Assembly: GCF_015550595.1 (NCBI RefSeq)
Contig: NZ_JADNBB010000006.1
Span: 57,781 to 121,780, forward strand
From: Parabacteroides goldsteinii
Lineage (GTDB): Bacteria; Bacteroidota; Bacteroidia; Bacteroidales; Tannerellaceae
Reading direction: 5' to 3'
Length of the DNA: 64,000 bases
In this document: positions 8,440 to 18,578 of the stretch, piece after piece
Position numbering within the stretch: position 1 is the stretch's first letter
How the letters are laid out: each line of letters starts with the position of its first letter
The notes under the pieces: model-generated
Told to the model about the DNA's origin: nothing
The model's input: only the letters and a program-made list of their open reading frames with translations
Databases searched by the model: none
Made by a program: the position numbers and the translations under genes

Positions 8440-10116
8440 TCAGGCAAAGAACAAAATCAATAACTGTGCCGTCAATACACGCAGGAACATTGTCAATGGA
8501 TAGACAGTTGCATACCCTACGGAAGGAGCATCGTTTCCGGCTGTTGCATTCGAATAGGCCAGTGCAGGCGGATCGGTTGTACTACCTGCAATCAACCCCA
8601 TTAATGTAAAGTAATTCACCTTACAGAAATAACGGCCGATACATCCGATGATCAACAAAGGAACTGTCGTTATGATAAAACCGTAACCGATCCAGGCAAA
8701 ACCACCGTTATTCACAATCGTATCGACAAAGCCATCACCGGCACTGATACCGACACAGGCAAGGAACAAGGTGATACCGATCTCGCGTAACATCAGGTTT
8801 GCACTCTGAGTCGTATAGGTTATCAGTTTATATTTATAACCGAACCGGCTGATCAGGATAGCCACAATCAGCGGTCCACCGGCCAATCCCAGCTTTACCG
8901 GTTGAGGGATACCCGGGAATGTAATAGGTATACTACCCAACACAATACCCAGCGCAATACCGATAAAGATCGTGATCAGGTTCGGCTCGTTCAAACGTTT
9001 CATTGAGTTACCTAATACCTTTTCTACATTTGTGACAGCAGTCTCGGTACCTACTACATTTACACGGTCACCAACTTGCAGTGTCAGGTGCGGAGTAGCT
9101 ACCAGATCGACGCCGGCACGGTTGATACGGGTAATATTGATACCGTATAACTGACGTAGTTTCAGTTGTCCGAGACGTTTACCGTTCAACTCAGGCTTTG
9201 TAACCAGGATACGACGGTTGATGAACTGGCTTTCCATACGAATCCACTGTTTGCGTTCCATATCGATCACTTCGCCGACGAAAGTCTTGATGGTATCGGC
9301 ATCCTGTTCGGTTGTAATTACAAAAACTTTATCGTTCTCATGCAATACGGCATTAGCTGAAGCTATTTCAATCTGTTTGTTGTTGTCATGCCAGATACGG
9401 GATATAACGAAATCACGATGTTCCAGCAAACCGGACAACTCCCCTACCGTTTTTCCAAATATTGCCGGATTTTTAACCACCAGGGAAATAGGTTTAGCCT
9501 CATTAGCATGAGATGAATCCTCATTATCCAGTTGTTCATTCTCCTTGTCGAAGTTCACACGGAATGCATAACGGATAAACATAATCGAAAGAATAATACC
9601 GATCACACCCAACGGATAAGCAACCGCATATCCCAGTGCAATTGTATTATCAGCTGTACCATACATATCGGAATATGCCTGTTGAGCAGCACCCAGACCC
9701 GGTGTATTCGTCACCGCTCCAGACAAAATACCAACCATTGTGGGCATTGGAATACCGGTTGTGTAATGCAAGATAACAGCTGTTACTACTCCCAGGAACA
9801 CAATTCCGCAAGCTAGTAAGTTCAAGGTTATTCCTCCCTTCTTAAAAGACGAGAAGAAACCGGGTCCCACCTGCATACCCACAGAGTAAACAAACAGGAT
9901 AAGACCGAACTCTTTAAAGAAGTGAATTACATTGTGGTTGATCGTAAAACCGAAATGCCCCAGAATGATACCCACAAACAAAACCAGTGTAATGCCCAGA
10001 GAGACTCCAAACACCTTAATTTTACCCAATTGAATTCCGGCCGCTATCACAAACGACAGCAACAGAATGGAGTGGCCAATGCCTTCTCCCCATAATAAAT
10101 CATTGATCCAATTCAT
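8440..10116 (-). CDS. AspT/YidE/YbjL-family transporter with two RCK-C domains
   Basis: The protein has 558 residues in a two-fold layout: an N-terminal set of about five membrane helices ([21 protein letters not shown] onward), two TrkA-C/RCK-C domains (about residues 205-285 and 290-370), and a C-terminal set of helices. Both halves carry the duplicated antiporter signature: [17 protein letters not shown] in the first and [16 protein letters not shown] in the second. This is the AspT/YidE/YbjL duplication family, whose known member AspT exchanges aspartate and alanine. The substrate here is not known. It is a single gene with its own promoter (TATCTTTG, 10159-10166). Confidence 0.9.
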   Translation of the reverse strand: MNWINDLLWGEGIGHSILLLSFVIAAGIQLGKIKVFGVSLGITLVLFVGIILGHFGFTINHNVIHFFKEFGLILFVYSVGMQVGPGFFSSFKKGGITLNLLACGIVFLGVVTAVILHYTTGIPMPTMVGILSGAVTNTPGLGAAQQAYSDMYGTADNTIALGYAVAYPLGVIGIILSIMFIRYAFRVNFDKENEQLDNEDSSHANEAKPISLVVKNPAIFGKTVGELSGLLEHRDFVISRIWHDNNKQIEIASANAVLHENDKVFVITTEQDADTIKTFVGEVIDMERKQWIRMESQFINRRILVTKPELNGKRLGQLKLRQLYGINITRINRAGVDLVATPHLTLQVGDRVNVVGTETAVTNVEKVLGNSMKRLNEPNLITIFIGIALGIVLGSIPITFPGIPQPVKLGLAGGPLIVAILISRFGYKYKLITYTTQSANLMLREIGITLFLACVGISAGDGFVDTIVNNGGFAWIGYGFIITTVPLLIIGCIGRYFCKVNYFTLMGLIAGSTTDPPALAYSNATAGNDAPSVGYATVYPLTMFLRVLTAQLLILFFA

Positions 10117-10158
10117 ATTCTAATATTAAAAAACCTTGTCACTATTTAATAAAGTGGG

Positions 10159-10166
10159 CAAAGATA
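10159..10166 (-). promoter_or_regulatory. -7 element of AspT-type transporter gene
   Basis: TATCTTTG on the minus strand lies 43 bases before the ATG. It is interleaved with the divergent cyclophilin promoter, so the two may compete for polymerase. Confidence 0.6.
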
Positions 10167-10175
10167 ACCATTTAG

Positions 10176-10206
10176 TTTGTGTTTAACAACATAAATACTA
10201 TCTTTA
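10176..10206 (+). promoter_or_regulatory. Promoter of cyclophilin gene
   Basis: TTTG at 10176-10179, 19 bases, then TATCTTTA at 10199-10206 (one mismatch in the last base). Transcription would start near 10213, before the ATG at 10230. Confidence 0.65.
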
Positions 10207-10229
10207 CCCGGCAAATAAAAATAGAAGGC

Positions 10230-11039
10230 ATGAATAAGATATACTACTTGGTTTTACTACTGTTCGCAATGTCAGGGTCACTTCACGCGCAAGGTGAAGG
10301 AAAGACAGTAACAATCCAAACGAATGTGGGGACGATGAAAGCTCGGCTATACGACGACGTGCCTAATCATGTCCGTACTTTCATCAACCGGGCACGGCAG
10401 GGTGAATTCAATGGTACGCTTTTTACCCGTGTCATCAAAGAATTTATGATACAGGGAGGTGCTCCCGACTCAAAAACAGCTCCCCCGGGTGCTCGTTGCG
10501 GTTTCGGCGACTCGTCTGCCGAGATACTACCGGAACTGAACAGTAAATATTTCCATAAAAAAGGAGCCTTGGCTGCTCCCCGCCAAAACGATGACGTCAA
10601 TCCACAAAAGAAATCGGATATGTCGCAATTCTTTATCGTACAGGGAAAAGTATACCGCAACGGAGAATTGGATACGCTGGAATTGATTGCAAACCAGAAT
10701 ATCCGCAAAAAGGCCCTCGACGAATTTTACCGTCCGGAAGCCGTAGAGCTGAAAATGCTGAAACAAAGCAACAAACGGGAATACAACAAACGTATCACTA
10801 CAATCAATGCTAAGATCGACTCCATGATACTGGCTACTCCCGGACATTTGATCTTTACCGACGAACAGCGGAAAGCTTATACAACAACCGGTGGTTGTCA
10901 CCATCTGGATGGCATCTATACGATTTTCGGTGAAATGACGGAAGGTTTCGATGTATTGGACATTATCGCCAATCAGCCAAAAGACCAGTATGACCGTCCG
11001 CAAAAAGATATTAGAATTATAAGTGTAACCGTAGAATAA
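10230..11039 (+). CDS. Cyclophilin-type peptidyl-prolyl isomerase, exported
   Basis: From the ATG at 10230 the protein has 269 residues. A signal peptide (YYLVLLLFAMSGSLHAQ) precedes a cyclophilin fold: TNVGTMKARLYDDVPNHVRT, FNGTLFTRVIKEFMIQGG with the catalytic arginine in TRVIKEFMIQGG, and the DMSQFFIV strand. A family-specific insertion of about 80 residues (LDTLELIANQNIRKKAL onward, rich in Lys and Asn) splits the fold before TTGGCHHLDGIYTIFGEM. It should isomerise proline bonds in the periplasm. The start at 10179 was rejected because it lies inside the promoter. Confidence 0.9.
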   Translation: MNKIYYLVLLLFAMSGSLHAQGEGKTVTIQTNVGTMKARLYDDVPNHVRTFINRARQGEFNGTLFTRVIKEFMIQGGAPDSKTAPPGARCGFGDSSAEILPELNSKYFHKKGALAAPRQNDDVNPQKKSDMSQFFIVQGKVYRNGELDTLELIANQNIRKKALDEFYRPEAVELKMLKQSNKREYNKRITTINAKIDSMILATPGHLIFTDEQRKAYTTTGGCHHLDGIYTIFGEMTEGFDVLDIIANQPKDQYDRPQKDIRIISVTVE

Positions 11040-11072
11040 ACCCCATTCCATATGCTAAAAAGAGATTTTATC

Positions 11073-11459
11073 ATGGTACAGATCGAAGAACTGGGCAAAA
11101 TGATCGCCCAGGTAATCTTCAACCGCAACAACAATACAACCGATAGAAACCCAGAGTTGATACAGGATGTTTACGATAACCTGAAAGTGGATCGTAACTA
11201 TCTGATGACAACCGCGCCTGACGATATCCTCCGATTCCTCGACAACGAAGATCAAGGAGGCGTATTACGTCTCGAGATCGCGATCAAAACCTTGATCGAA
11301 GACGGCCTTCAACAACCCAAAGATCAATGTGAAATGCTTCTTCGCGCAAAGGAGTTATTGGAATATCTGCAAGCTCACGATACAACTTTCTCACTGGAAA
11401 GGATCAACCTACTGAATGATATTCAGCAACACCTTCTGCACAGCGTTCACCATCGATAG
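11073..11459 (+). CDS. Conserved hypothetical helical protein
   Basis: The protein has 128 residues from ATG 11073 (an ATG at 11052 is also possible). It has no signal peptide. It is almost wholly helical, with an N-terminal QIEELGKMIAQVIFNRNNN and a C-terminal helical hairpin rich in Leu and Gln (LLRAKELLEYLQAHD, INLLNDIQQHLLHSV). I do not recognise a characterised family. It follows the cyclophilin gene by 33 bases and may share its transcript. Its 3' end overlaps the convergent FAD dehydrogenase gene by 56 bases. Confidence 0.65.
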   Translation: MVQIEELGKMIAQVIFNRNNNTTDRNPELIQDVYDNLKVDRNYLMTTAPDDILRFLDNEDQGGVLRLEIAIKTLIEDGLQQPKDQCEMLLRAKELLEYLQAHDTTFSLERINLLNDIQQHLLHSVHHR

Positions 11460-12990
11460 CCGCAGAAACAATCCCTCCGGCATAACCGGCTCCTTCCCCG
11501 CAGGGGAAAAGTCCTTTCAGGGTGATATGCTGATAGGTATCGCGATCACGAAGGATGCGGACCGGAGAAGACGTGCGGGTTTCTACGCCTATCATCAGGG
11601 CTTCGTTAGTCAGAAAGCCCCGGGAAGTTTTTCCGAAATGACGGAAACCATCACGCAGGCGGCTGGTTACAAATTCAGGCATCCAGAAATGAAGCGGTGA
11701 TGCCAACAACCCGGGTGTATAGGAAGACTCCGGCAAATCGAACGAGTTTTTCTTCGTAACAAAGTCATTCATACGTTGGGCCGGTGCCGTCTGTTTCATA
11801 CCACCATTCAGCCAGCATACTTCTTCCAGCCTTTCCTGAAAAGCCATCAATGCTAAAGGCGAATCGGCAGGAACCTTTATCTCTTCATGCTTCATCAGTT
11901 CCGGATAATCTTCTGGTCGGATCTCGACCACCATTCCGGAATTCGACCAGCGCGAACCTCGGTTAGACGGTGACATACCGTTTACAACAACTTGTTTCGG
12001 ACCGCTTGCCGCCGGAACGACAAATCCGCCGGGACACATACAGAAAGAATACACACCTCTTCCGCCGGCCTGCGTAACAAAGCTATATTCGGCAGCCGGA
12101 AGATACTTTCCTCTCCCCTCCCTACGGTGATACTGAATTTGGTCGATCAACTCCTGCGGATGCTCCAAACGAACACCTACGGCAATACCTTTAGCTTCGA
12201 TAGGGATCTTTTGCTCATAAAGATATCGATAGACATCACGGGCCGAATGACCAGTTGCCAGGATAACCGGGCCAAGAAAGGTCTTTCCTGTATTGGTTTC
12301 AATACCGACAACTTCATTGTCTTTCAGGATCAGAGCATCCATACGGGTTTCAAAATGAACTTCACCACCACAACGGATGATCTGCTCACGGATATTTTCT
12401 ATCACACGGGGCAATTTATCCGTTCCTATGTGAGGATGGGCATCTGCCAGGATCGATGTGCTGGCACCATGCTGACAAAAAACATTCAGAATCTTATCCA
12501 CCGAACCGCGTTTCTTACTGCGGGTATATAGTTTACCATCCGAATAAGCCCCGGCACCACCTTCACCGAAACTGTAATTCGATTCACTGTTCACGACATG
12601 CTCACGACTGATCAACGCAATATCCTTCTTACGATCGCGTACATTCTTACCACGTTCTATGATAACAGGGCGCAAACCCAGTTCAATCAGACGCAGAGCG
12701 GCAAACAATCCTCCGGGGCCGGCACCAACCACAATCACTGGTTTACCGCTTGATACATCTTTATATTCCACCGACTGGTATTCTGCCTCTTCCGGTTGCT
12801 CATTAATAAATATGCGCAGTTTAACATTTACATAAATCGTACGCTGGCGGGCATCGATCGAACGTTTCAATAGCCGTACAGCTTGTATATCTTTGAGAGG
12901 AGTACCGGTTTCCCGTGCAACGACTTGTTTCAGGGATTGCTCATTGACTGCTTCTTCCGGCAGAATACGGAGTTGTAATTCTTGTATCAT
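11404..12990 (-). CDS. FAD-dependent dehydrogenase (GidA/HI0933-like fold)
   Basis: The protein has 528 residues. The first 90 form a small domain with an RNA-binding-like look (LPEEAVNEQSLKQVVARETG). The FAD-binding Rossmann motif follows (VVGAGPGGLFAALRLIELG, residues about 92-112, then VIIERG). FGEGGAGAYSDGKLYTRSKK is a conserved block of this family, and the C-terminal FPCGEGAGYAGGIVSAAIDG closes the FAD site. This family is widespread and annotated as FAD-utilising dehydrogenase; the substrate is unknown. It lies 31 bases upstream of radA-side sequence on the same strand and overlaps the convergent 11073 gene. Confidence 0.88.
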   Translation of the reverse strand: MIQELQLRILPEEAVNEQSLKQVVARETGTPLKDIQAVRLLKRSIDARQRTIYVNVKLRIFINEQPEEAEYQSVEYKDVSSGKPVIVVGAGPGGLFAALRLIELGLRPVIIERGKNVRDRKKDIALISREHVVNSESNYSFGEGGAGAYSDGKLYTRSKKRGSVDKILNVFCQHGASTSILADAHPHIGTDKLPRVIENIREQIIRCGGEVHFETRMDALILKDNEVVGIETNTGKTFLGPVILATGHSARDVYRYLYEQKIPIEAKGIAVGVRLEHPQELIDQIQYHRREGRGKYLPAAEYSFVTQAGGRGVYSFCMCPGGFVVPAASGPKQVVVNGMSPSNRGSRWSNSGMVVEIRPEDYPELMKHEEIKVPADSPLALMAFQERLEEVCWLNGGMKQTAPAQRMNDFVTKKNSFDLPESSYTPGLLASPLHFWMPEFVTSRLRDGFRHFGKTSRGFLTNEALMIGVETRTSSPVRILRDRDTYQHITLKGLFPCGEGAGYAGGIVSAAIDGERCAEGVAEYHSVG

Positions 12991-13021
12991 TATTTATTTG
13001 CTTGTTATAAAGAGAAAACGA

Positions 13022-14395
13022 TTATCCAAACAGATGACGGAAAGCCTCTTCCACTTTCTTCACCTGTATAATCTGTATTTTACATTTAGCGGTATCGAAA
13101 CCTTTCAGGTTGTTATGAGGAATAATTATACGCGAGAAGCCTAGCTTCTCTGCTTCCAGGATACGTTGCTCGATACGGTTGACCGGACGGATCTCACCCG
13201 ATAAACCGACCTCACCACACATACATACGCCTTGCTCGATGCTGATATCGAGACTCGATGAAAGCACGGCACTGATAACAGCTAAGTCAATAGCAGGGTC
13301 ATTCACCTTTAAACCACCGGCAATATTCAGAAACACATCCTTTTGTATCAATTTAAATCCGGCACGTTTTTCAAGGACTGCCAGCAACATATTCATTCGT
13401 CGCAGATCGAATCCCGTTGCGCTACGTTGCGGCGTACCGTAAACAGCGGAACTTACCAATGCCTGAGTCTCGATCAGGAAAGGGCGAATCCCTTCGATCG
13501 CGGCGGCGATCGTCACGCCACTCAGCCCCTCATGATTCTGGGTCAACAATAATTCTGACGGATTGCTTACTTCACGCAAACCATTCTGCCTCATTTCATA
13601 GATACCCAATTCCGCCGTACTACCAAAACGGTTTTTAATACTACGCAGAATACGGTACATATAATGTTGGTCGCCTTCAAACTGAAGCACCGTATCGACA
13701 ATATGTTCCAATACTTTTGGCCCGGCAATACTTCCTTCCTTATTTATATGGCCGATCAGCAAAACAGGCACACCACTTTCTTTAGCATATTTCAGAATAG
13801 CGGCGCTACATTCACGTACCTGGGAGACACTACCGGGAGACGATTCCACAATCTCAGTATAGATAGTCTGGATAGAGTCGATAATCATTAAATCCGGTTG
13901 CACGTTACGAGCCTGTACAAATATCTGTTCCAGATTTGTTTCACATAAGATAAAACAGTCCGGATTTTCATGAGCCAGACGGTCGGCACGAAGTTTAAGC
14001 TGCCGGCTGCTTTCCTCCCCCGAAACATATAGTGTTTTCAACCCGTTCAGCCCCAAAACGGTCTGCAACACCAGGGTAGACTTGCCGATACCCGGTTCAC
14101 CACCGATCAATACCAACGATCCTTTCACCAGCCCCCCACCGAGGACACGGTTCAATTCCTCATCTTTCAAATCGATACGGGATTCTTCTTCGGATGTGAT
14201 GTCGCGCAGTAAGACCGGACGAACCTTTTCGTTGTCGGTTATTCCGGGAATAATACGTTTTGCCGAGGGCTCTTTAGTGGTGACGATTTCTTCCACATAC
14301 GTGTTCCATTCACCGCAATTAGGACATTTACCGACCCATTTAGGAGAGTCTGCTCCACAATTGGAGCAGACATATACTGTTTTTGTCTTAGCCAT
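13022..14395 (-). CDS. radA: DNA repair protein RadA
   Basis: The protein has 457 residues, the usual RadA/Sms length. An N-terminal four-cysteine zinc finger (CSNCGADSPKWVGKCPNC) precedes the RecA-like core with Walker A GEPGIGKST near residue 100. The KNRFG motif lies near residue 250 (SIKNRFGSTAELGIYEM), and the C-terminal Lon-protease-like domain (FLNIAGGLKVNDPAIDLA) is complete. RadA is a hexameric helicase that promotes branch migration in recombinational repair. Here it lies between the FAD dehydrogenase and a gene of unknown function, all on the minus strand. Confidence 0.97.
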   Translation of the reverse strand: MAKTKTVYVCSNCGADSPKWVGKCPNCGEWNTYVEEIVTTKEPSAKRIIPGITDNEKVRPVLLRDITSEEESRIDLKDEELNRVLGGGLVKGSLVLIGGEPGIGKSTLVLQTVLGLNGLKTLYVSGEESSRQLKLRADRLAHENPDCFILCETNLEQIFVQARNVQPDLMIIDSIQTIYTEIVESSPGSVSQVRECSAAILKYAKESGVPVLLIGHINKEGSIAGPKVLEHIVDTVLQFEGDQHYMYRILRSIKNRFGSTAELGIYEMRQNGLREVSNPSELLLTQNHEGLSGVTIAAAIEGIRPFLIETQALVSSAVYGTPQRSATGFDLRRMNMLLAVLEKRAGFKLIQKDVFLNIAGGLKVNDPAIDLAVISAVLSSSLDISIEQGVCMCGEVGLSGEIRPVNRIEQRILEAEKLGFSRIIIPHNNLKGFDTAKCKIQIIQVKKVEEAFRHLFG

Positions 14396-14429
14396 ACATC
14401 TTTAAGATTTGGCGTAAAGATAGGAAAAG

Positions 14430-15386
14430 TTAGCCAAATAAGTCGAGTGTAAGTTGTTTCTTCTCCGCTTCCAGCTTGCGCAGGTGACGCTTACCCTGTG
14501 GGGTAACGATTTCAAGTTTATCGAAACGGGTACGAACCACAGTAGTCACCGTATAGCTGACATTGATCGTTTCACCCAATTCGCTTAACTTACGTGCAAT
14601 CTCCAATACACAGTCGATACACATGCCGCTGGTGAAAGAGATCTTTTCATCGAACATCTGTTTCTTGAAATCTTCGTCGCACATATAAAAGTCGATCGTC
14701 TCGCCTCCTTTATTATAGATACCTTTCCAACGGTAACGGCTATCTTTCAATACAGGCGAAATGATTTCTATCGTCGCTTTATTATCTTTGATGGTAGGCA
14801 GATCGTCTGAACGCAGGATAAAGTAATCAAACTGATCACGTTTCACATCCAGAGAACCGGAGCGACTACCGTTGTTTGCATTCAGTTCGCGTACAGTTAT
14901 TTTTGTCACCTTGGGATATCCCTTCAACGCTTCATAAAAATTGGATTTACACTTACTGAACTTAGGCCATGAAGAAAGCAATTCAATCAGTTCATGAGGG
15001 ATCCGGGCACCCGGATCTTTTAGTTTGAGCGAACGTTTCAGAAGTAGTATTTCCTTTTGCATTTTCTCTTCATCGGCATTCGTCCGGTCGGCAATAGGTT
15101 GCCCCCCTACCGACAGGGTCGGACGCGACAGAACCTGCATCAATATATTCAATACAATGGAAATAGCACGCGGACTTTCGCCAGCTATCGGCCATACTAT
15201 CCGGTATCCACCTGCCAGCGGAACAGGTTCGCAATGAGCAGTCATCTTCACATCCAGCATATCGGCCAATACACGGATCATGGAAAGTATTTCTTTCTCA
15301 CAACGGTGTTTAATCATAGCGTCCATATAGCTGGACTTATCGTTAAAAGAATAACGAAGTTCAAGTTTGTTTTCAAACTTTATCAT
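14430..15386 (-). CDS. Hypothetical cytoplasmic protein, 318 aa
   Basis: I do not recognise this 318-residue protein. It has no signal peptide or membrane helix. It begins IKFENKLELRYSFNDKSS, has a mixed alpha/beta central part with the strand-rich stretch KDSRYRWKGIYNKGGETIDF, and contains a CxxC-like CIDCVLEIARKL segment near residue 255. It ends in a basic helix (HLRKLEAEKKQLTLDLFG). It lies 34 bases upstream of radA and 35 bases after the DUF2148 gene, so the three could be cotranscribed. Confidence 0.75.
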   Translation of the reverse strand: MIKFENKLELRYSFNDKSSYMDAMIKHRCEKEILSMIRVLADMLDVKMTAHCEPVPLAGGYRIVWPIAGESPRAISIVLNILMQVLSRPTLSVGGQPIADRTNADEEKMQKEILLLKRSLKLKDPGARIPHELIELLSSWPKFSKCKSNFYEALKGYPKVTKITVRELNANNGSRSGSLDVKRDQFDYFILRSDDLPTIKDNKATIEIISPVLKDSRYRWKGIYNKGGETIDFYMCDEDFKKQMFDEKISFTSGMCIDCVLEIARKLSELGETINVSYTVTTVVRTRFDKLEIVTPQGKRHLRKLEAEKKQLTLDLFG

Positions 15387-15421
15387 AGAATCATCTTGTT
15401 ATTTGTCCAAAATCCAGCTAA

Positions 15422-15967
15422 TTACTTCACAGGTTGTTCTTTGGGTTTACGATCGAAGAACGGATTTTTAGAAGAGGCACTGACCGGGATAGCCATGACA
15501 CACTTACTGTCTTCACCGAGCCAGCCCAAACGCTGTGCAGCCAAGCCGGCACTAAACATGACACGCGTATCCAAACGCAGGTCGGAAGCCGTAGCACAAG
15601 CTGATCCGATTGCAATACCCAAATCTACGGAATTAATAGCACATGGAACTTCTGCCGGTTTCTCTACACAAGTATCATATCCGCAATGTGCACAATTCAG
15701 TCCTTGTACCTGCTGGCGCGTACCGAGTATCACTACAGCCTCGGCACTCAGGATGTTATCCGCATCACGTAAGAAAAACTTTAATCCCGTCTCAGCAGCC
15801 ACCTTAAGCATCTCTTCGGACAGATGCCGGATATCATCACCCGTTACCATTGCAATCTCTATAATGTCGACACCTTTCCCTTTCGGAGCCGTCCGGGCAG
15901 CCGTCATCATCTGACGGACAGCAGTTAACACATATTCGTGTCGTATCTCTCTTTCGTTTTGTATCAT
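15422..15967 (-). CDS. DUF2148 ferredoxin-like domain protein
   Basis: The protein has 181 residues. It matches the DUF2148 family by the sequence LNCAHCGYDTC (about residues 110-120), a further Cys in VPCAINSVDLGIAIGSA, and the ending GEDSKCVMAIPVS. These cysteines suggest an iron-sulfur cluster. The function of the family is unknown. No signal peptide is seen. It precedes the 14430 gene on the same strand and lies 35 bases downstream of the KamA-type gene. Confidence 0.85.
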   Translation of the reverse strand: MIQNEREIRHEYVLTAVRQMMTAARTAPKGKGVDIIEIAMVTGDDIRHLSEEMLKVAAETGLKFFLRDADNILSAEAVVILGTRQQVQGLNCAHCGYDTCVEKPAEVPCAINSVDLGIAIGSACATASDLRLDTRVMFSAGLAAQRLGWLGEDSKCVMAIPVSASSKNPFFDRKPKEQPVK

Positions 15968-16002
15968 TTCTTTATTGGTTTAGCAGGAACAAAGATACAC
16001 TT

Positions 16003-18123
16003 TTACTCGTTTTCAAGTTCAAGATTTGTCATCTTTTCTGTGATCTCAAACGGATAATCGGGATATTCATATAAACTGAAACGTGGTTCCGTGACGCCTT
16101 CGCAATAATTCCAGATACTACGGTATTCTTTCACATCCTCTCCCAATTCTTCCAACTGCCGGAGATAGGCTGCCACCGATTTATTCTCGACAATGAACAC
16201 TTCTCCCATCTGATGAATGATCGGGCTGTGCCGACGACCGGTATCATGGTCGAACTTGAGGATACGCTTGCCTTCCGCTGTAAATCCTATTGTTTTAAAT
16301 GTCATGCTTTTTCCGATTGCCGGTAAATTCAATACACTCCGGTCGGTTGCAGCAAATAATAAATGATTGTCTCTAAGGAAACTGATCAACTTTTTACCCA
16401 ACGGACGCTTGTTTGTTACGATATCATCCAGTTCCTCCAGTTTATCTTCAGGAACATGACCGAATACCTTCTCTTCGTATTGTTCCTGCAATGAACGGCT
16501 GTTAGGTGTAAATACGGCATAGTTTTCGTTAAAGCCTTTCACAGAAAAGGTATAATAACAAATCACTCCGACGGAATTCAAAGTCTGGCGTAGCTTAGCC
16601 GTATGTCCCCGTCGGGATGCAGCTACCGTATAAACCAACTGGTTGGTAATAATCCATCCGGCATCAAGGATCGCCTGTATGGCTCGTTTAGCTTCGGGAG
16701 TTACTTCCAAAGGAGACTGGAAATGGGTCTGGATAATAAACTGGGAAACACCAACCGTAGATGCTTTGTCTTTAAACTCCTTGAGAATGGCAACCAGTTC
16801 GTCCGTTATACGCAACGGAAGATAGGCAAGCAAACGTGATCCCAAACGTACGCGTTGCAACTCGGCATATTTTTCACCTTTCGGACGTTCTTCGTTGGCT
16901 TTCCGTTTACGAACAGCCATTTTATATACTGCCTCCAATATCTTCCGTAGTGTAGCATTCTGACTCATCAGTGCATCTCCTCCGGTGATCAGGATATCTC
17001 TTAATTGAGCATCTTCTTCAAAATAGTGCATCAACCGGCGCAGCTTCTTATCCCAGCTTTCTTTTGCTTTTAATGCTTCGAAATCAAAATTCAAACGTTC
17101 ACTTTGAAAATCGTACATTCGCTGACAGGAAGCACATAGTCCCCCACAAGCCCGGCCCATCGAATCCGGTATCAGGATAGCAACTTCAGGATAACGACGA
17201 TGGATATTATGCCCTTCGGGCAGCAACCACCCGGCAGCATTGGGTTGCCCGGATACCACTATATCCTCTTTTTCCCATGCTTTGATACTTCCGTATGTCT
17301 CCACCAGTTCTTCAGAATACAGTATATACGACCGGATTGTCTCATCATCATATCCCTCTTTTCCCGGATTAAGCAACGACAGATAATAAGGGGTAACAAA
17401 GAATGGCATACCTTTTTTCCGGGCATGACCCAGCAATTGCATCATCTCCTCCGACAACGAATCGCCCAAAAAATAATTAAGTTCTTTGGGACCTTTGATG
17501 GCCATAGCCAAATGGAAACGTGCCGTATTCCACCATTCCTTCACCTGGTCATATTTCTCCTCCTCTGTCATTTCCGGAGAAAACTGATATCGGGACGATG
17601 GTGCGTTACGACGTTCTATTTTACGGATCAGTCTTCTGATTATCCGTTCTTTATTCGCTTCACGAACAGCTACCACTTCCTCATCCAACCCTGTCGGCCA
17701 ACGACTCATTTGCCGTTTTACCTGCGAGCGGTCGGGAACTATTTCTTCCGGACGTTCCAGCAACATAAATTGATGATACAAATCGATGAAAAGATCGGGA
17801 GAGGCATTATCAGTCAGTTTCCCAGTCAATAACTGCCAGAAATAAGAAAAAGTATGTATAGACAGTTGCTCTCCCGTTGAGAGTTCATCCACTGTTGTCT
17901 CATCATAATCCAATAAAAGTAAAATACGCTTCGCCACGGCATTCCCCATATTACTGCCCCCTTCACCTGTTTCAAGCCGTGAAGAGACAAAAGAACGAAG
18001 AGCTTCTCTAAACAGCTCCACGCTCCGGCTCTCTTCCGCCATTGCTATCAAATGAGGAAAATCTCTGTTAAACACTTTTAGTAAATAAGAATTGTCGTAC
18101 GTTAGTTCTTTTCTTTTAATCAT
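16003..18123 (-). CDS. KamA-family radical SAM protein (lysine 2,3-aminomutase-like)
   Basis: From ATG 18123 the protein has 706 residues, much longer than classical lysine 2,3-aminomutase (about 420). The extra length is an N-terminal helical region of about 250 residues. The radical SAM cluster motif is ACGGLCASC near residue 325 (C-x3-C-x2-C). TGGDALMSQNATLRKILEAV, IRLGSRLLAYLPLRI-type and VSQFIIQTHFQSPLEVTPEA segments are the PLP/substrate part of the KamA family. It may catalyse an aminomutase reaction, but the substrate is not assured: the genomic context shows no lysine degradation genes. Confidence 0.85.
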   Translation of the reverse strand: MIKRKELTYDNSYLLKVFNRDFPHLIAMAEESRSVELFREALRSFVSSRLETGEGGSNMGNAVAKRILLLLDYDETTVDELSTGEQLSIHTFSYFWQLLTGKLTDNASPDLFIDLYHQFMLLERPEEIVPDRSQVKRQMSRWPTGLDEEVVAVREANKERIIRRLIRKIERRNAPSSRYQFSPEMTEEEKYDQVKEWWNTARFHLAMAIKGPKELNYFLGDSLSEEMMQLLGHARKKGMPFFVTPYYLSLLNPGKEGYDDETIRSYILYSEELVETYGSIKAWEKEDIVVSGQPNAAGWLLPEGHNIHRRYPEVAILIPDSMGRACGGLCASCQRMYDFQSERLNFDFEALKAKESWDKKLRRLMHYFEEDAQLRDILITGGDALMSQNATLRKILEAVYKMAVRKRKANEERPKGEKYAELQRVRLGSRLLAYLPLRITDELVAILKEFKDKASTVGVSQFIIQTHFQSPLEVTPEAKRAIQAILDAGWIITNQLVYTVAASRRGHTAKLRQTLNSVGVICYYTFSVKGFNENYAVFTPNSRSLQEQYEEKVFGHVPEDKLEELDDIVTNKRPLGKKLISFLRDNHLLFAATDRSVLNLPAIGKSMTFKTIGFTAEGKRILKFDHDTGRRHSPIIHQMGEVFIVENKSVAAYLRQLEELGEDVKEYRSIWNYCEGVTEPRFSLYEYPDYPFEITEKMTNLELENE

Positions 18124-18447
18124 AAACATCACTGCTTTTTAGATAGATTAGAATAATTCAAGTCTCAGATCGCTCATTCAAACGCGATTATATTATAAAG
18201 GATAGTTCATTTCCCGAATCACAAACAACAGACGAAGAAGCTTAGACTTTTACACTTGTCCACAAATATAACATTTTTCATTGAAAAGCAGCGCATATTC
18301 ACTTTTAAAACATTCTAGTTTATGATGTAGCAGGATCAAAATGACATCTATTTTACTATTTAATTACACTCTGGTTTCACTTTCACCAGTTTCAGTAGCA
18401 ACCAGCCATTATCTTTTTTACATACGTCTTGAAAAAAAGCGATAGCG
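18124..18447. other. Gene-free stretch upstream of KamA gene
   Basis: About 320 A+T-rich bases between the KamA-type gene and a promoter-like motif. I see no coding frame and only a weak dyad (AAGCG / CGCTT, 18438-18451). It probably holds the KamA promoter, but no clear TAnnTTTG was found near the gene start. Confidence 0.5.
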
Positions 18448-18479
18448 CTTGCATTTATCAAATAGTATATATATATTTG
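18448..18479 (+). promoter_or_regulatory. Promoter of putative small RNA
   Basis: CTTG at 18448-18451 and TATATTTG at 18472-18479 with 20 bases between fit the Bacteroidales promoter with one mismatch in the -33 box. No coding start follows on this strand, but a terminator does. Confidence 0.5.
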
Positions 18480-18485
18480 TCACAA

Positions 18486-18578
18486 AGTAATATTTGAGGC
18501 TTAGGCCTCTCGTTTAAGGTTAAGGTATTGGTCATTATAAGAATAAAAAAGTCTACTTGTGAAAGTAGACTTTTTTAT
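18486..18578 (+). ncRNA. Candidate small RNA of about 93 nt
   Basis: Between the promoter at 18448-18479 and a strong terminator hairpin (18545-18578) there is no reading frame on the plus strand. It does contain a short stem (GAGGC / GCCTC, 18496-18509). The 3' part is antisense to the end of the spanin-like gene at 18553-19014. The terminator alone could instead belong to the minus-strand cassette. Confidence 0.35.
18545..18578. terminator. Bidirectional terminator overlapping cassette end
   Basis: A perfect stem AAAAAAGTCTACTT / AAGTAGACTTTTTT with a short loop. The last codons of the spanin-like lipoprotein gene lie inside the stem. Confidence 0.9.
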
